A stretch of 64,000 nt of DNA from contig JAIXUS010000013.1 in assembly GCA_027483445.1 (NCBI GenBank), positions 53,936 through 117,935 on the forward strand, written 5' to 3'. The position numbers and the translations under genes are program-made. The DNA is from Bacteroidota bacterium (lineage in GTDB: Bacteria; Bacteroidota; Bacteroidia; M30B66). Under the pieces are notes generated by a model. The model did not search any database and had not been told where the DNA came from. It was given only the letters and a program-made list of their open reading frames with translations. How positions within the stretch are numbered: the stretch's first letter is position 1; every line of letters begins with the position of its first letter. Positions 33,525 to 43,617 of the stretch are shown one piece after another.

Positions 33525-34628
33525 CTAAATTGCAGGCTCTCGCTTGATGAAGCCGCCTCCGATGAGGTCTTCGCCTTCATAAAACACCGCCGATTGCCCG
33601 GGCGCAATGCCCGAAACAGGCTCAATAAACTCCACCTGCATATCGCCATCGGGCAACTGATTAATGATGCTCTGCGTACCGTCGTGCTTGTAGCGAATTT
33701 TGGTCAAAGCCTGCATGTCGTCGGGAATGGCTGCGTATTTCACCAGATTCACACCACGAACCTTCATGGTATGGCGCACGAGCTCTTCTTTTTCGCCCAA
33801 CACTACGGTATTGGTTTCCGGACGAATTTCGAGCACAAACATGGGTTTACCTAAGGCAATATCGAGTCCTTTACGCTGCCCAATGGTGTAAAACGGGTAA
33901 CCTTGATGTTTCCCGATTACGGTACCGTCGGCCAGCACAAAATCGCCACCGTTTACGCGTTCTTCAAGACCTTCTACACGGCGCTTGAGGAAGCTGCGGT
34001 AGTCGTTGTCGGGCACAAAACAAATCTCGTAGCTCTCGCTTTTGTTGGCGAGGTCCATAAAATCGGCATCGGCAGCCATCTTTCTGATTTCCTGTTTACG
34101 GAAACCGCCGAGCGGAAACCGCGTGCGGGCGAGGAAATCCTGCTTCAGGCCCCAGAGCACATAGCTTTGGTCTTTGTTCAAATCGAGTCCGCGTGAAATC
34201 ACATACCTGCCGTTTTCTTGGCGTTGGCGGGCGTAATGTCCGGTAGCGATGAATTCGCAGTCAAGCTTATCGGCACGTTTAAGCAGAGCTTCCCATTTAA
34301 TGTGGGTATTGCACAACACGCAAGGGTTTGGTGTACGTCCGGCAAGGTATTCCTCCACAAAATTGTCGATGATCGATTCTCCGAATTCAGAACGGATGTC
34401 GAGGATAAAATGCGGAAAGCCAAAGCGCACGGCCAGTGCACGGGCATCGTTAATGGAGTCGAGGCTGCAACAGCCGGTTTCTTTCTTGGTTCCGCCTGAA
34501 GTGGCATAATCCCAGGTTTTCATGGTGATTCCGACTACCTCATAGCCTTCTTCATGCAGCAACATAGCGGCCACGGAGCTGTCAACACCGCCACTCATGG
34601 CCACCAAAACTCTTCCGTGCTTACTCAT
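33525..34628 (-). CDS. mnmA: tRNA-specific 2-thiouridylase MnmA
   Basis: The protein has 367 residues, typical for MnmA, which inserts sulfur at C2 of uridine-34 in the tRNAs for Lys, Glu and Gln. The ATP-binding PP-loop AMSGGVDSS is at residues 10-18. The catalytic Cys pair is Cys103 (TPNPCVLCN) and Cys203 (SYEICFVPD). FYTIGQRKGL and the C-terminal beta-barrel ending PGQSAVFYEGEDLIGGGFI complete the family signature. It uses sulfur relayed by cysteine desulfurase. A MORN-repeat gene ends upstream with only a 5-bp gap. Confidence 0.97.
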   Translation of the reverse strand: MSKHGRVLVAMSGGVDSSVAAMLLHEEGYEVVGITMKTWDYATSGGTKKETGCCSLDSINDARALAVRFGFPHFILDIRSEFGESIIDNFVEEYLAGRTPNPCVLCNTHIKWEALLKRADKLDCEFIATGHYARQRQENGRYVISRGLDLNKDQSYVLWGLKQDFLARTRFPLGGFRKQEIRKMAADADFMDLANKSESYEICFVPDNDYRSFLKRRVEGLEERVNGGDFVLADGTVIGKHQGYPFYTIGQRKGLDIALGKPMFVLEIRPETNTVVLGEKEELVRHTMKVRGVNLVKYAAIPDDMQALTKIRYKHDGTQSIINQLPDGDMQVEFIEPVSGIAPGQSAVFYEGEDLIGGGFIKREPAI

Positions 34629-34633
34629 TGTGT

Positions 34634-35371
34634 TTATTGACCGGGCATCGGTTCCCGGATTTCGTCTTCAGGTTTTTCAATCTTCATGAGGAATGGCTTC
34701 TCGCTTACTCCATTTTTAAACACCTCTGTGCCTTTGAGGTTGCCATTTTCTTCAAAATAATACCAGGTGCCTTCGCGCAAGTCGGCCACATAATTACCGG
34801 CATTTTGCACCTTGCCATTGGCGTAGAAATAGGTCATTTTTCCATTGAGCAGTCCCTCTTTATACGTTGCCGTTAAGCGGGGTTTGCCGTCTTCGTAAAA
34901 CTGCTTCCAGGCGCCGTCTTTCTTGCCCTTGTTCCAGTTGAGCTCTTCCGAAATCTGGCCGTTTTCGTAATACGTAAGTTCAGGACCTTGTTTTACGCCA
35001 TTTAGCCAGGTTTCGCGGCCAACCACAGCTTTTTTCTCGCTGAAATAGGTCCAAACCGAGTCTTTTTTCTGACCAATATAATTGCCCTCCGAAATAAAGT
35101 TGCCTTTTTCGTCGAAGCCTTTACAGCGCGAACGTTGGCCTTTAGCGTAGTAAAAGCAGGCCATTTTAAGCTTTCCCTCTTCGGTGTAATAGCGGAAAAT
35201 GCCTTCCGGTTGGTCGTCTTTAAACGAACCTTCGTAACGAATGCTGCCGTTAGGGTGATTTTTTCGCCACAGGCCTTGCTTTTTGCCTTTCGCATCAGTT
35301 ACGTTCAGGCCGGTCTGGGCCCAAAACGGACCGCAGCAAAACACGAGCAGGGCAATCAGATATGGTTTCAT
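34634..35371 (-). CDS. Secreted MORN-repeat (YwqK-type) protein
   Basis: I chose ATG 35371 (245 residues) because it starts the signal peptide MKPYLIALLVFCCGPFWAQ. The body is a series of about eight repeats of 20-23 residues, such as GLWRKNHPNGSIRYEG, GIFRYYTEEGKLKM and GAWKQFYEDGKPRL, of the MORN_2/YwqK type. The protein is predicted to be periplasmic or outer-surface. YwqK-like proteins are often annotated as antitoxins, but no toxin gene is adjacent, so I make no such claim. Confidence 0.8.
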   Translation of the reverse strand: MKPYLIALLVFCCGPFWAQTGLNVTDAKGKKQGLWRKNHPNGSIRYEGSFKDDQPEGIFRYYTEEGKLKMACFYYAKGQRSRCKGFDEKGNFISEGNYIGQKKDSVWTYFSEKKAVVGRETWLNGVKQGPELTYYENGQISEELNWNKGKKDGAWKQFYEDGKPRLTATYKEGLLNGKMTYFYANGKVQNAGNYVADLREGTWYYFEENGNLKGTEVFKNGVSEKPFLMKIEKPEDEIREPMPGQ

Positions 35372-35527
35372 GAAAATGGGCTGCAAAGGTAATCAATTCC
35401 TTACCAGCCCTCAACGGTATGTTTTGGTGCGTATTGCCCGGCAAGCGGGGATGACCTTTCGCGCCGAGGCAGGGCCATTCGCCACAACTCATTGCTCCAT
35501 GGGCGCTCAGGCTTTATTGTTCAGCAA

Positions 35528-36232
35528 CTACAGCCCGGTTTGTTGGCGAAAGTCGGCTTCTTCGATGTATCCCGATTTTTCCCAGATGCGTTTCCCGTCG
35601 CGATAAAGTTCGAGGTGCGGAATACCCTTAATGCCTTTGTCGCTCAGCAGTTGCGCATTGGCGTCGGCATCAATTTTCAACAGGCTGAGGTCCGATTTCC
35701 GTTCATCGGCCAGTTTGGTAATCCAAGGCAGCATCTTTTTGCAGGGGGCACACCAGGCAGCATTGAAATCGACCAAAACATAGCCCGGCTTGCTCACGGC
35801 ATCATTGTAAGCGCTCAAACTCATTCCCGATTTAGCCGCAGGAGCTTTGCGGCCCTCAGCACGCCAGCGCACCATACCACCGTCCATGTTGTACACTTCT
35901 TTGAAACCCTTTGAGGCCATCATTTCGGCCGCCTTGCCGCTGCGACCGCCCGAGAGGCAATACACCAAAACCGGCTTGGATTTATCGAGTTTATCGAGGT
36001 TTTTTTCAAAATCGCCGCCATTCACGTTATAGTTTACCGCACCCGGCAAGCCTCCGGATGCGAACTCTTCGGGGCTGCGCACATCTACAACCTGCACATC
36101 GCTCTGGGCAAGCTTTTGTTCAAACTCAGCGGGTGGAATGGTTTTGTTGGCTCCCGATTGTTGGGCAAGCCCGTTGCAGGCAATCAGCAATCCGCCCAAC
36201 AGGGCAATAGAAAGAAATCGAATGATGGTCAT
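35528..36232 (-). CDS. Rhodanese-thioredoxin fusion lipoprotein
   Basis: The protein has 234 residues. The lipobox LLIAC (Cys19) predicts an envelope lipoprotein. A rhodanese domain spans about 30-128, with active-site Cys92 in YCLSGGRSG. A thioredoxin domain follows at about 140-234 with the redox pair Cys161/Cys164 (AWCAPCKK) and the cis-Pro in KGIPHL. The combination suggests periplasmic sulfur transfer coupled to thiol-disulfide exchange. A free thioredoxin gene lies 9 bp upstream on the same strand, so the two form an operon. Confidence 0.88.
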   Translation of the reverse strand: MTIIRFLSIALLGGLLIACNGLAQQSGANKTIPPAEFEQKLAQSDVQVVDVRSPEEFASGGLPGAVNYNVNGGDFEKNLDKLDKSKPVLVYCLSGGRSGKAAEMMASKGFKEVYNMDGGMVRWRAEGRKAPAAKSGMSLSAYNDAVSKPGYVLVDFNAAWCAPCKKMLPWITKLADERKSDLSLLKIDADANAQLLSDKGIKGIPHLELYRDGKRIWEKSGYIEEADFRQQTGL

Positions 36233-36241
36233 GGTGCGAAA

Positions 36242-36556
36242 TTATAGCTCTTTGCGAATGATTGACTCAAGAATTTCTGTGGGAATTACGCCCGATTGCC
36301 GCCATTTGACTTCTCCTTTTTTGAACAGCAACAAGGTGGGCACGCTATGAATGCGAAAGGCTGCGGCGGCTTGCGGATTTTTATCGATATCAATCTTGAG
36401 AATGGTGGCCTTGTCGCCAATTCTGGCTTTTACTTCGCTCAGTATAGGAGCCAACATTTTGCAAGGGCCGCACCATTCGGCTGAAAAGTCAACAAGAACA
36501 GGCTTTTCAGCGTTAATGAGGTCTTGAAATCGAGGTGCTGGAGTTTCGGGTTGCAT
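36242..36556 (-). CDS. Thioredoxin
   Basis: The ATG at 36556 gives 104 residues; the track start at 36577 is TTG. The redox motif is AEWCGPCK (Cys29/Cys32), with the conserved Asp in LVDFSAEW and cis-Pro in HSVPTLLLF. There is no signal peptide, so it is a cytoplasmic thioredoxin that reduces protein disulfides. It is operonic with the downstream rhodanese-thioredoxin lipoprotein. Confidence 0.92.
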   Translation of the reverse strand: MQPETPAPRFQDLINAEKPVLVDFSAEWCGPCKMLAPILSEVKARIGDKATILKIDIDKNPQAAAAFRIHSVPTLLLFKKGEVKWRQSGVIPTEILESIIRKEL

Positions 36557-36623
36557 AGTGTGATTGATGAGGTGCAAAGTTCAACATAGATTTCGAATCT
36601 TTCCGTGACCGTCATCACACCCC

Positions 36624-36661
36624 ATAAAAAAAGCCGCCTCTGAGGAGAGACGGCCTTTTAT
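36624..36661 (-). terminator. Rho-independent terminator
   Basis: On the minus strand the sequence reads aaaaggccgtctctcctcagaggcggctttttt. This is a GC-rich stem with a short loop and a T tract, 17 bases after the stop of the 477-residue secreted protein. The A-rich other side makes it potentially bidirectional. Confidence 0.85.
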
Positions 36662-36677
36662 CTGAGAACGAATTAAC

Positions 36678-38111
36678 TTAATTCTTCACAATGCGCAGTA
36701 CTTCACGTACGCCGTTAGTTTCGGCTTGTAAGAGGTACATGCCTTCGCTGAGTCCTTGCAGGCTAATGTCTTGAATGATGTTTACACCATCGGCATTGAG
36801 GCGCTTGGTGCGTACAATACGACCGGTAATGTCGGTGAGGTTAAGCATTACGTCGCCGGGCTGGTTCATCATCAGACTTACATTGAGCACTTCCTGCGCT
36901 GGGTTTGGCCATGCTTCCATGAAAAGTACATCTTCAAGTACTTCAGCACTGTTTTCATAACCGCTCAGGTCGAGGCGCGCTGGAACTGAACAGTTTTGCA
37001 AACCAAGAACGGCGTCAACGTCGAAGCCATCGCCATTTCCGGGGAAGTTGGTGGTCAGAGTGAAGGTTACATCGGTAATACGGATGTAATTTGCGAACGG
37101 CAATGAACCGAAATCGAGGCGGCCATCGCGGCAGATGGTGTTGGAGCCGGCCGTTTCGCCATTTCCAGCATCTTCGGCAAGGATGACAAGTGGAACGAAA
37201 GTAACGCCATCGCATGAGCCTTCAACTGTGGCTCGTTCAGGATAATTTCCGCAGGTGCGCGAAGCTACATCATTGAATGAAGTTTCATAAATCTGCACAT
37301 CGGCACCCGGTCCGTTGATCAAGGCATAAGGGAAGCTCAAGGTTACTGAACCGTTGCGGCCTAATGAGAAGAAGTTGTTCCCTGAAGCCGGCGTGGTAAC
37401 ATCGTTCGCAAAGATGTTGGTTACGTTTAATGGTAAGCCAAGCATACGAGCCTGAATGTCGCGGGCAGCCGGTACAGGCGTGTTGTTCTCTGTATTCCCT
37501 TGAGTGGCTTGAGGGTTTCCGAGGAATCCATTGGCGGCGTAGCGGGCCAAACCTGTTTCGGTTGGGAAAGTACATCCGGTAGAATTGCCAATTACGCCAT
37601 CAACATCGTACCCATCGCCATCAACCGTGTAGTTCTCGGGTGAAACGTCGCGGATTTTGAGGTAAAGTGCCCAAGGCAGGCAGCCGAGGTCGAGTTCTCC
37701 ATTGTGACAAATTGGATTGTCTTCGGTGGTAAGTTCAACCCAATTGCAGAGGTCTTGAGAAGCCCAAACGCGGGCGCTTTCCGGATAGTTGTCGCAGGTG
37801 AAGCCCCAAGTGGTTTCTACCACGGTGAGGTCGTTGCCCGGTTGGTTGCAAATCGCACCGCTCATTTGAACGATCACTTCACCGCCCATACCAAGGGAAT
37901 AGAAGTTAATTGGACCTTGAACATCGGTGTTTTCGGGCGTTCCCTGCATGTTGATGGAAGAGGAACGCGCTGCATCTACAGAGGATACCTGGTCGGTTTT
38001 AGGTCCTTGCGTAGCTGAAATAACATTACTAATGGTCACCTGTCCGAAGACAGCTCCGGCTAAACATACCGCTCCTGCGGTTGCCGCCAACTTTTTTGTA
38101 AATGTAAGCAT
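36678..38111 (-). CDS. Secreted T9SS protein with two repeated beta domains
   Basis: The protein has 477 residues with a signal peptide ending near AVFGQ. Two homologous domains are visible, about 65-180 and 235-385. Each has an (N)FYSLGMGG/NFFSLGRNG start, a V(V/Y)ET element, a Cys-containing NYPE(S/R)A motif and a VDGDGYDVDGVIG/GNGDGFDVDAVLG end that looks like a calcium loop. The C-terminus is a type A T9SS sorting domain (AWPNPAQEVLNV ... GMYLLQAETNG ... LRIVKN). It is probably surface-attached or released. The ligand or function is unknown. It is terminated by the hairpin at 36624-36661. Confidence 0.82.
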   Translation of the reverse strand: MLTFTKKLAATAGAVCLAGAVFGQVTISNVISATQGPKTDQVSSVDAARSSSINMQGTPENTDVQGPINFYSLGMGGEVIVQMSGAICNQPGNDLTVVETTWGFTCDNYPESARVWASQDLCNWVELTTEDNPICHNGELDLGCLPWALYLKIRDVSPENYTVDGDGYDVDGVIGNSTGCTFPTETGLARYAANGFLGNPQATQGNTENNTPVPAARDIQARMLGLPLNVTNIFANDVTTPASGNNFFSLGRNGSVTLSFPYALINGPGADVQIYETSFNDVASRTCGNYPERATVEGSCDGVTFVPLVILAEDAGNGETAGSNTICRDGRLDFGSLPFANYIRITDVTFTLTTNFPGNGDGFDVDAVLGLQNCSVPARLDLSGYENSAEVLEDVLFMEAWPNPAQEVLNVSLMMNQPGDVMLNLTDITGRIVRTKRLNADGVNIIQDISLQGLSEGMYLLQAETNGVREVLRIVKN

Positions 38112-38384
38112 TGTTTAAAGAGTTAGGGTTTATTTCAACAAACATAGAAAATCTTACATATACCATTATAGATTTTTTTGGGGAAAGATTCAATAGTTGT
38201 GCACAGGTGAATTGTTGATAACCTTTGGTAAGGTTAAATTTGCGTTTTAATGCACTAAAATGAGATTAATTATCCGATAAGATTCATGTTTGGCTATATG
38301 GCCCTTACATGAATTGCTTAATCCTCTCTTTTACAGGGAGTTCATGTGCGTATTTTGCAATTCAAGGGTGTAAAATACTGATTA

Positions 38385-40199
38385 TTAGGGCAATGTTGGA
38401 AGGGGAGGGTTTTTCTCAAATTCTTTTTCCCAGACGCTACGATTGCCCACGGCATCAATGGCCTCAATCCGAAGCAAGTGGCAACCAAAGGGCAGTTCAT
38501 CGGGAAAGCGGAATTCCCAAACTCCAGACGCTTCCGCGGGTTGAAGCAGAAACCAATCGTCATTCAAATAGGCCTGCACCGATTCGAGTCCTGAAAGTGC
38601 ATCGCTAATTTTTATTCTTTGCCATCCGCTTGCGGCCGGAATATTCTGAATGGGCTTCGCCACTGGAGCCTTGGCCTTCCCTTTTTTGGATGATTTTTTC
38701 TTCTTAGCATTTACAGCCGGTTTAGGCGCAATGCGGCTGATTTGCGGCGGCACGGTATCAAGCGCCAGCCAGAAGTCGCCAAACCGCTTCGAAGAGGCTT
38801 CCATCCAGCCGTTTTGGTACCGTGTTTTCAGGCCTTGGCTTTGGGAGCCGTGTTGTTGGACCATCACCAGCTTTTTCAACAATTCTTCTTGGGTGGTTGA
38901 TGGCTTAATGCGCACAACGATGGCTTCGTTCAAGGGCTCGTACATGCTGCCCAGCTCAACGGAAAGTCCCCATTTATCGGGCTTACTCCCTTTTCTGAAT
39001 TTCAGTTGCAGGGTATCGAACAAGGCGCGGGCACCCAGTTGAACCTCGGCCAGCTCGTTGAGGTTCCAAACCGAGGCTTCGCCGGGGAAGGCTTCGATGT
39101 AACCCTCTTTGGGCAAAGGTGAACGGGTGTCGAAATCGGGCGTTTTTCCCCGCACTTTAATCTCAAAGCTCCGGCTGTTGCCGGCAAAATCGGTAACAAC
39201 GTACTTCACCTGATAAATTCGATTTTCTCCGAAAAAATAGTACCCGTTGTTTTCCTGCGACTTGTAGATGCCAATCATCGCGTTAGATGGCACCACACAG
39301 CGTTGGATTTTTCGGTTCAACCGCAGTTTTTCTTCATAATCGATGTAAGCATTAACGGCGCGGGTTTCGGAAAAGGAGAAAGCGTCGAAACGGGCGTGAA
39401 AAATTTCGAGGCTGTCGACTTCCACGCGAATGTCGTAAATACCGGTTAGATTGCTGGTTTTCCCAATTACATCACCGCCTTGAAATCCAAATCCGACCCA
39501 GCCCGAAACCACCGGAAGAGGCGTTTTTGTGGAGAGGCTTTTTTTCTTCGTTTTTTTATTGAGTACTAGTGGCAAACTCAAGGTTTTACTGAGGTTATTG
39601 ACCCGACCGAATTGTTTAAACGGGATGATAGCCACGCTTTTTAAGACGGGTGGTGTTTTGTCGGGTTCTGAAAAGCCGAACAGCAAAGGGTTTAAGGTAT
39701 TGTCGTACTGCTGATCGCGAATTTCGAAATGCAAATGCGGGGCTGATGACGAGCCGCTATTGCCGCTAAAACCGATGAGTTGACCTTTTTTTACGGGAAA
39801 CTCAAGGCTGTCGGCGAATACATCCACTTCGTATTCCCTTGCGCGTTCCTGAATGGCGCGAACGTAAGCGTTTAGGGTGTCGTTGAAACTGTCGAGGTGG
39901 GCATAAACGCTGATAAAGCCGTTGGGGTGCGATACATACAGGGCATTTCCATAGCCGTAGGCCGAAACTTTAACGCGCGAAACATAGCCTTCGTCGATGC
40001 TGTAGATGGCCTGCTTTTTTTGATAGGTTGAAAAATCAAGTCCGGAATGAAAATGGTCGGGCCTGATTTCGCCGTAGCCCGCGGTAACCAGCAAAGGTAC
40101 CTTCATGGGCGGGTGAAAATTAAAAGGTTTGCTTTGAGCCCTCAATACATTACCCATGCACAACCCCAACAATGCGATTATCAAGCTTTTCACACCCAT
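38385..40199 (-). CDS. M23-family peptidoglycan metallopeptidase
   Basis: I start it at ATG 40199 (604 residues), which begins the signal peptide MGVKSLIIALLGLCMGNVLRAQ; the track start overlaps the divergent zapB-like gene. The M23/LytM domain is near the N-terminus, about 33-175, with all zinc ligands: His51 and Asp55 in HFHSGLD, and His157 in PHLHFE, plus His101 in VYAHLD. The remaining 430 residues are beta-rich and end in a domain typical of large Bacteroidota M23 proteins. It is a predicted periplasmic endopeptidase acting on cell-wall crosslinks. A Lys-rich insert (AKKKKSSKKGKAK) interrupts the C-terminal part. Confidence 0.88.
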   Translation of the reverse strand: MGVKSLIIALLGLCMGNVLRAQSKPFNFHPPMKVPLLVTAGYGEIRPDHFHSGLDFSTYQKKQAIYSIDEGYVSRVKVSAYGYGNALYVSHPNGFISVYAHLDSFNDTLNAYVRAIQERAREYEVDVFADSLEFPVKKGQLIGFSGNSGSSSAPHLHFEIRDQQYDNTLNPLLFGFSEPDKTPPVLKSVAIIPFKQFGRVNNLSKTLSLPLVLNKKTKKKSLSTKTPLPVVSGWVGFGFQGGDVIGKTSNLTGIYDIRVEVDSLEIFHARFDAFSFSETRAVNAYIDYEEKLRLNRKIQRCVVPSNAMIGIYKSQENNGYYFFGENRIYQVKYVVTDFAGNSRSFEIKVRGKTPDFDTRSPLPKEGYIEAFPGEASVWNLNELAEVQLGARALFDTLQLKFRKGSKPDKWGLSVELGSMYEPLNEAIVVRIKPSTTQEELLKKLVMVQQHGSQSQGLKTRYQNGWMEASSKRFGDFWLALDTVPPQISRIAPKPAVNAKKKKSSKKGKAKAPVAKPIQNIPAASGWQRIKISDALSGLESVQAYLNDDWFLLQPAEASGVWEFRFPDELPFGCHLLRIEAIDAVGNRSVWEKEFEKNPPLPTLP

Positions 40200-40288
40200 G
40201 GTTCGCAAATTATTAAGCCCAAACGTAAGTGTCACGCCTAAATTAAATACTTTTAAACCCGAAATGAACATACTGTTGCTCTGAGCCA

Positions 40289-40588
40289 ATGGAGACTTCA
40301 ATACCGATCGATGCACTTGAGCTTAACGTGAGAAAAATGCTAAATTTGCACGTCGAGCTGAAGGCCCGTTATGAGAGCTTACAGTCTGACAATCAAACAT
40401 TAACACAACAAATTCACGGGTTAAAGGAGGAAGTCCGAAAGCTCGGTGAAGAAAATCAGCTGTTGAGGCTGGCCCGCACTGTTCATGCAGAGTCTGTGGA
40501 GCAGACCGGCGATAAATCAGCGATGAAGGCCAAACTCAATGAGATGATCCGGGACATTGACAAATGCCTGGCCTTGTTGAACAAATGA
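40289..40588 (+). CDS. Short coiled-coil protein, ZapB-like
   Basis: The protein has 99 residues, almost entirely heptad-like coiled coil from about 12 to 65 (LELNVRKMLNLHVELKARYESLQSDNQTL is the start), with a conserved short C-terminal helix (MIRDIDKCLALLNK). It sits 13 bp upstream of zapA. In Bacteroidota a small coiled-coil gene commonly precedes zapA and is thought to take part in division. The name ZapB-like is by position and form, not by detectable homology. Confidence 0.75.
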   Translation: METSIPIDALELNVRKMLNLHVELKARYESLQSDNQTLTQQIHGLKEEVRKLGEENQLLRLARTVHAESVEQTGDKSAMKAKLNEMIRDIDKCLALLNK

Positions 40589-40601
40589 ACATTCAGTTAG
40601 G

Positions 40602-40892
40602 ATGCAGCAGATATCGATAGAGTTAAAGATTGCCAACCGAACGTACCCACTGCAAATTCAGGCAGAGGAGGCCGAAACGGCACGGGCGGCAGCCGAACTC
40701 ATCAATCAAAAGCTTAAGGTTTTCGAGGAACGCTATGGTGTTCGCGACGTTCAGGACCTTTTCGCGATGGTATCGCTACAAATTGCCACACAACTGCTCG
40801 AATTTGAAAAACAAAGCAAGCATTACCATTCCGGCATCCAGTCGCGCCTCGAAATGCTCAATACTGAGCTCGACGCAGCGCTGAAAGTCTGA
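40602..40892 (+). CDS. zapA: Cell division protein ZapA
   Basis: The protein has 96 residues, the usual ZapA length. The N-terminal strand-rich part [16 protein letters not shown] is followed by a helix with [17 protein letters not shown] and a C-terminal coiled coil ([19 protein letters not shown]). ZapA binds FtsZ and promotes bundling of the Z-ring. Adjacency to rny downstream is the typical Bacteroidota order. Confidence 0.92.
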   Translation: MQQISIELKIANRTYPLQIQAEEAETARAAAELINQKLKVFEERYGVRDVQDLFAMVSLQIATQLLEFEKQSKHYHSGIQSRLEMLNTELDAALKV

Positions 40893-40939
40893 TTTTTTCA
40901 TCAGCCGAAGGCCAAATCCTTCCCACAAAAGGAAGAAAC

Positions 40940-42481
40940 ATGGACATTGTAATTTACCTCATCATTGCGTTGGGCGGCCTTGGAGGCGGCTACGCGATGG
41001 CCATGACGGTACTGAGAAAATCGATTGAGAAAAGGAGTGAGGATTTGGTCAAAGAGGCCGAATCAAAAGCCGAAGTGATCAAGCAAGAACGCATGCTGCA
41101 AGCCAAAGAGAAGTTTATTCAACTAAAGGCCGAGCATGAAAAGTCGATTCAGGCGCGTAATGCGGAAATTCTCCAGAGTGAGAACCGCGCCAAGCAAAAG
41201 GAAAGTACGCTGAGTCAAAAAATCGAGGAAACGCGCCGTAAGCAGGCCGAACTCGACGCCATGAAAGAAAGCCTAAAGTCGCAACAGGAAATTGTGGCCC
41301 GCAAAGAAGGTGAGTTGGAAAAACTACACCGTAAGCAAGTAGAGCAGCTTCAGATTGTGGCCGGGCTATCGGCCGAAGATGCCCGCAATCAGCTTGTTGA
41401 AGCCCTGAAAAACGAAGCCCGTACAGAAGCGGCCTCTCATGTGAAAGACATCATGGAAGAGGCTAAACTCACCGCCAACAAAGAGGCTAAGCGCATTGTA
41501 GTGCAAACCATTCAGCGCGTTGCCACCGAGCATGCGGTTGAAAATTCAGTGTCGGTGTTCAATATCGAAAACGACGAGGTGAAAGGCCGAATTATTGGCC
41601 GTGAGGGCCGTAATATCCGCGCCATTGAGGCCGCAACAGGTGTAGAGATTATAGTGGATGACACTCCGGAAGCCATTATCCTTTCGTGCTTCGACCCTGT
41701 TCGCCGCGAGATCGCCCGCCTGGCGCTGCATCAGCTGGTAACCGACGGACGTATTCACCCGGCCCGCATCGAAGAGGTGGTGGCCAAAGTGAAACGCCAA
41801 ATTGAAGAAGAAATCGTAGAAACCGGGAAGCGTACCTGCATCGACCTGGGAATCCACGGATTACACCCCGAACTTACCCGTATGGTTGGGCGCATGAAAT
41901 ACCGCTCATCGTATGGTCAGAACCTCTTGCAACACAGCCGCGAGGTAGCCAATCTCTGCGCCATTATGGCCGCCGAACTCGGACTTAACGTGAAGTTGGC
42001 TAAGCGTGCCGGGCTCCTCCACGACATTGGTAAAGTGCCCGACGACGAACCGGAATTGCCACACGCCATTTTGGGTATGAAGCTCGCCGAGAAGTACAAG
42101 GAGAAACCCGAAGTATGCAACGCCATTGGAGCGCACCACGATGAAATTGAGATGACCAGCCTTATTTCGCCAATTATTCAGGTGTGTGATGCCATCTCCG
42201 GCGCTCGTCCGGGGGCCCGTCGCGAAATTGTGGAGAGCTACATTAAGCGCCTTAAAGACATGGAAGCCCTTGCGCTTTCGCAGCCCGGTGTATCGAGTAC
42301 CTATGCCATCCAGGCCGGTCGTGAGCTCCGTGTGATTGTGGAAAGTGAAAAAGTGAGCGATAAGGATGCTGAAATGCTTTCGTTTAACATTTCGCAAAAG
42401 ATTCAAAATGAAATGACCTACCCGGGCCAGGTAAAGGTTACGGTAATTCGTGAAACCAGGGCGGTGAGTTACGCCAAATAA
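40940..42481 (+). CDS. rny: Ribonuclease Y
   Basis: The protein has 513 residues, the standard RNase Y length. An N-terminal TM anchor ([20 protein letters not shown]) is followed by a long coiled coil at about 25-190. A KH domain lies near 205-270 ([21 protein letters not shown]), and an HD domain contains [15 protein letters not shown] and the metal-binding LLHDIGK. RNase Y is a membrane-bound endoribonuclease that starts mRNA decay. It lies 47 bp after zapA and 18 bp before the GT2 gene. Confidence 0.96.
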   Translation: MDIVIYLIIALGGLGGGYAMAMTVLRKSIEKRSEDLVKEAESKAEVIKQERMLQAKEKFIQLKAEHEKSIQARNAEILQSENRAKQKESTLSQKIEETRRKQAELDAMKESLKSQQEIVARKEGELEKLHRKQVEQLQIVAGLSAEDARNQLVEALKNEARTEAASHVKDIMEEAKLTANKEAKRIVVQTIQRVATEHAVENSVSVFNIENDEVKGRIIGREGRNIRAIEAATGVEIIVDDTPEAIILSCFDPVRREIARLALHQLVTDGRIHPARIEEVVAKVKRQIEEEIVETGKRTCIDLGIHGLHPELTRMVGRMKYRSSYGQNLLQHSREVANLCAIMAAELGLNVKLAKRAGLLHDIGKVPDDEPELPHAILGMKLAEKYKEKPEVCNAIGAHHDEIEMTSLISPIIQVCDAISGARPGARREIVESYIKRLKDMEALALSQPGVSSTYAIQAGRELRVIVESEKVSDKDAEMLSFNISQKIQNEMTYPGQVKVTVIRETRAVSYAK

Positions 42482-42499
42482 AGACCAAGACGCTACGCT

Positions 42500-43597
42500 A
42501 TGCTACACGGAAAAACCGTTGCCGTTGTGGTTCCTTGTTACAACGAGGAAACCCAGATCGGAATCGTGATTGAAACCATGCCGGATTTTGTAGACCGGAT
42601 AATTATTGTGAACGACTGCTCCAAAGACCGCACATCTGAGGTGGTTCAGGAATACATTCGGAACGATAAGAAACCGGCCAAAGAGCTTCGGATGTTTCCA
42701 AGCCATGTTGCACGCAATCGTTTCAACGAAGCCGTAATGGTGCTCCAGGAGAATGCGGTAACGGAGCTGGAGAAATACACCCCTTCGGAAGTATGGAATG
42801 CTCATCCGGAGCGCGACCGGATTATTCTCATTAACAACCTTCAAAATGGAGGCGTTGGAGCCGGTATCGCCCGGGGCTACAAGTGGTGCAAAGATTATGA
42901 TATCGACTGCACGGCTGTAATGGCGGGTGATGCCCAAATGGACCCCGACGAATTGGAGTCGATTTGCACACCCGTTATTTTAGATGGCGTTGACTACGTG
43001 AAAGGCAATCGACTCATACACCGGAGCGCCTGGCTAGTGATACCGCGTATTCGTTTTTTCGGGAATTCCATTTTATCGATTCTCACCAAAATTGCATCGG
43101 GCTATTGGCGCATTTCCGATACCCAAACCGGCTACACGGCCATCTCGCTTGCCGCCCTAAAAGGAATCCACATCTACGATATTTACCGCAGTTACGGCAT
43201 GCCGAACGACTTGCTGGTGAAGCTCAATATTTCATCCTGCACGCTGCGTGAAGTTGAAATTAAGCCGGTATACAGGGTAGGGGAGCAGTCGAAAATGAAG
43301 ATATTCAAGGTAATCCCAAGGGTTTCGTGGTTGCTGATTAAGCTCTTTTTCAAGCGCTTGTATATCAAGTATTTGTTCCGCGATTTTCATCCGCTTTTCC
43401 TGATTTACCATGCCGCTTTCCTGCTTTTGTTGCTCGATATTCCATACTTGATGAAGGTAATTTCGGCATTCATTAACGGGCAAACCTTGAGTTATGAGCC
43501 ACTGTTGGCCTTTATGTTTCTAAGCTTTGGAGGCTTTTTGTCGTTGTTTTTTGCCATGTGGATGGATATGCAAGACAACGAAAGGCTTTACAAATAA
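42500..43597 (+). CDS. Family 2 glycosyltransferase with C-terminal membrane segments
   Basis: The protein has 365 residues. The GT2 fold starts at VAVVVPCYNEETQIG, with the nucleotide-binding Asp in IIVNDCSKDRT and a DAQMDPDEL acidic motif. An unusual insertion lies at about 60-105. Two hydrophobic helices at the C-terminus (FLIYHAAFLLLLLDIPYL, LLAFMFLSFGGFLSLFFAMW) anchor it in the membrane, as in dolichyl/undecaprenyl-phosphate sugar transferases. It is likely the first gene of the surface-polysaccharide run that continues to 52655. Confidence 0.85.
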   Translation: MLHGKTVAVVVPCYNEETQIGIVIETMPDFVDRIIIVNDCSKDRTSEVVQEYIRNDKKPAKELRMFPSHVARNRFNEAVMVLQENAVTELEKYTPSEVWNAHPERDRIILINNLQNGGVGAGIARGYKWCKDYDIDCTAVMAGDAQMDPDELESICTPVILDGVDYVKGNRLIHRSAWLVIPRIRFFGNSILSILTKIASGYWRISDTQTGYTAISLAALKGIHIYDIYRSYGMPNDLLVKLNISSCTLREVEIKPVYRVGEQSKMKIFKVIPRVSWLLIKLFFKRLYIKYLFRDFHPLFLIYHAAFLLLLLDIPYLMKVISAFINGQTLSYEPLLAFMFLSFGGFLSLFFAMWMDMQDNERLYK

Positions 43598-43617
43598 CCC
43601 ATTGATACTCAAAATCC

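Noticed and set aside
34634-35371. Toxin-antitoxin interpretation of the YwqK/MORN-like protein
   Set aside because: No toxin gene is adjacent and the protein has a signal peptide, so the antitoxin label is not supported.
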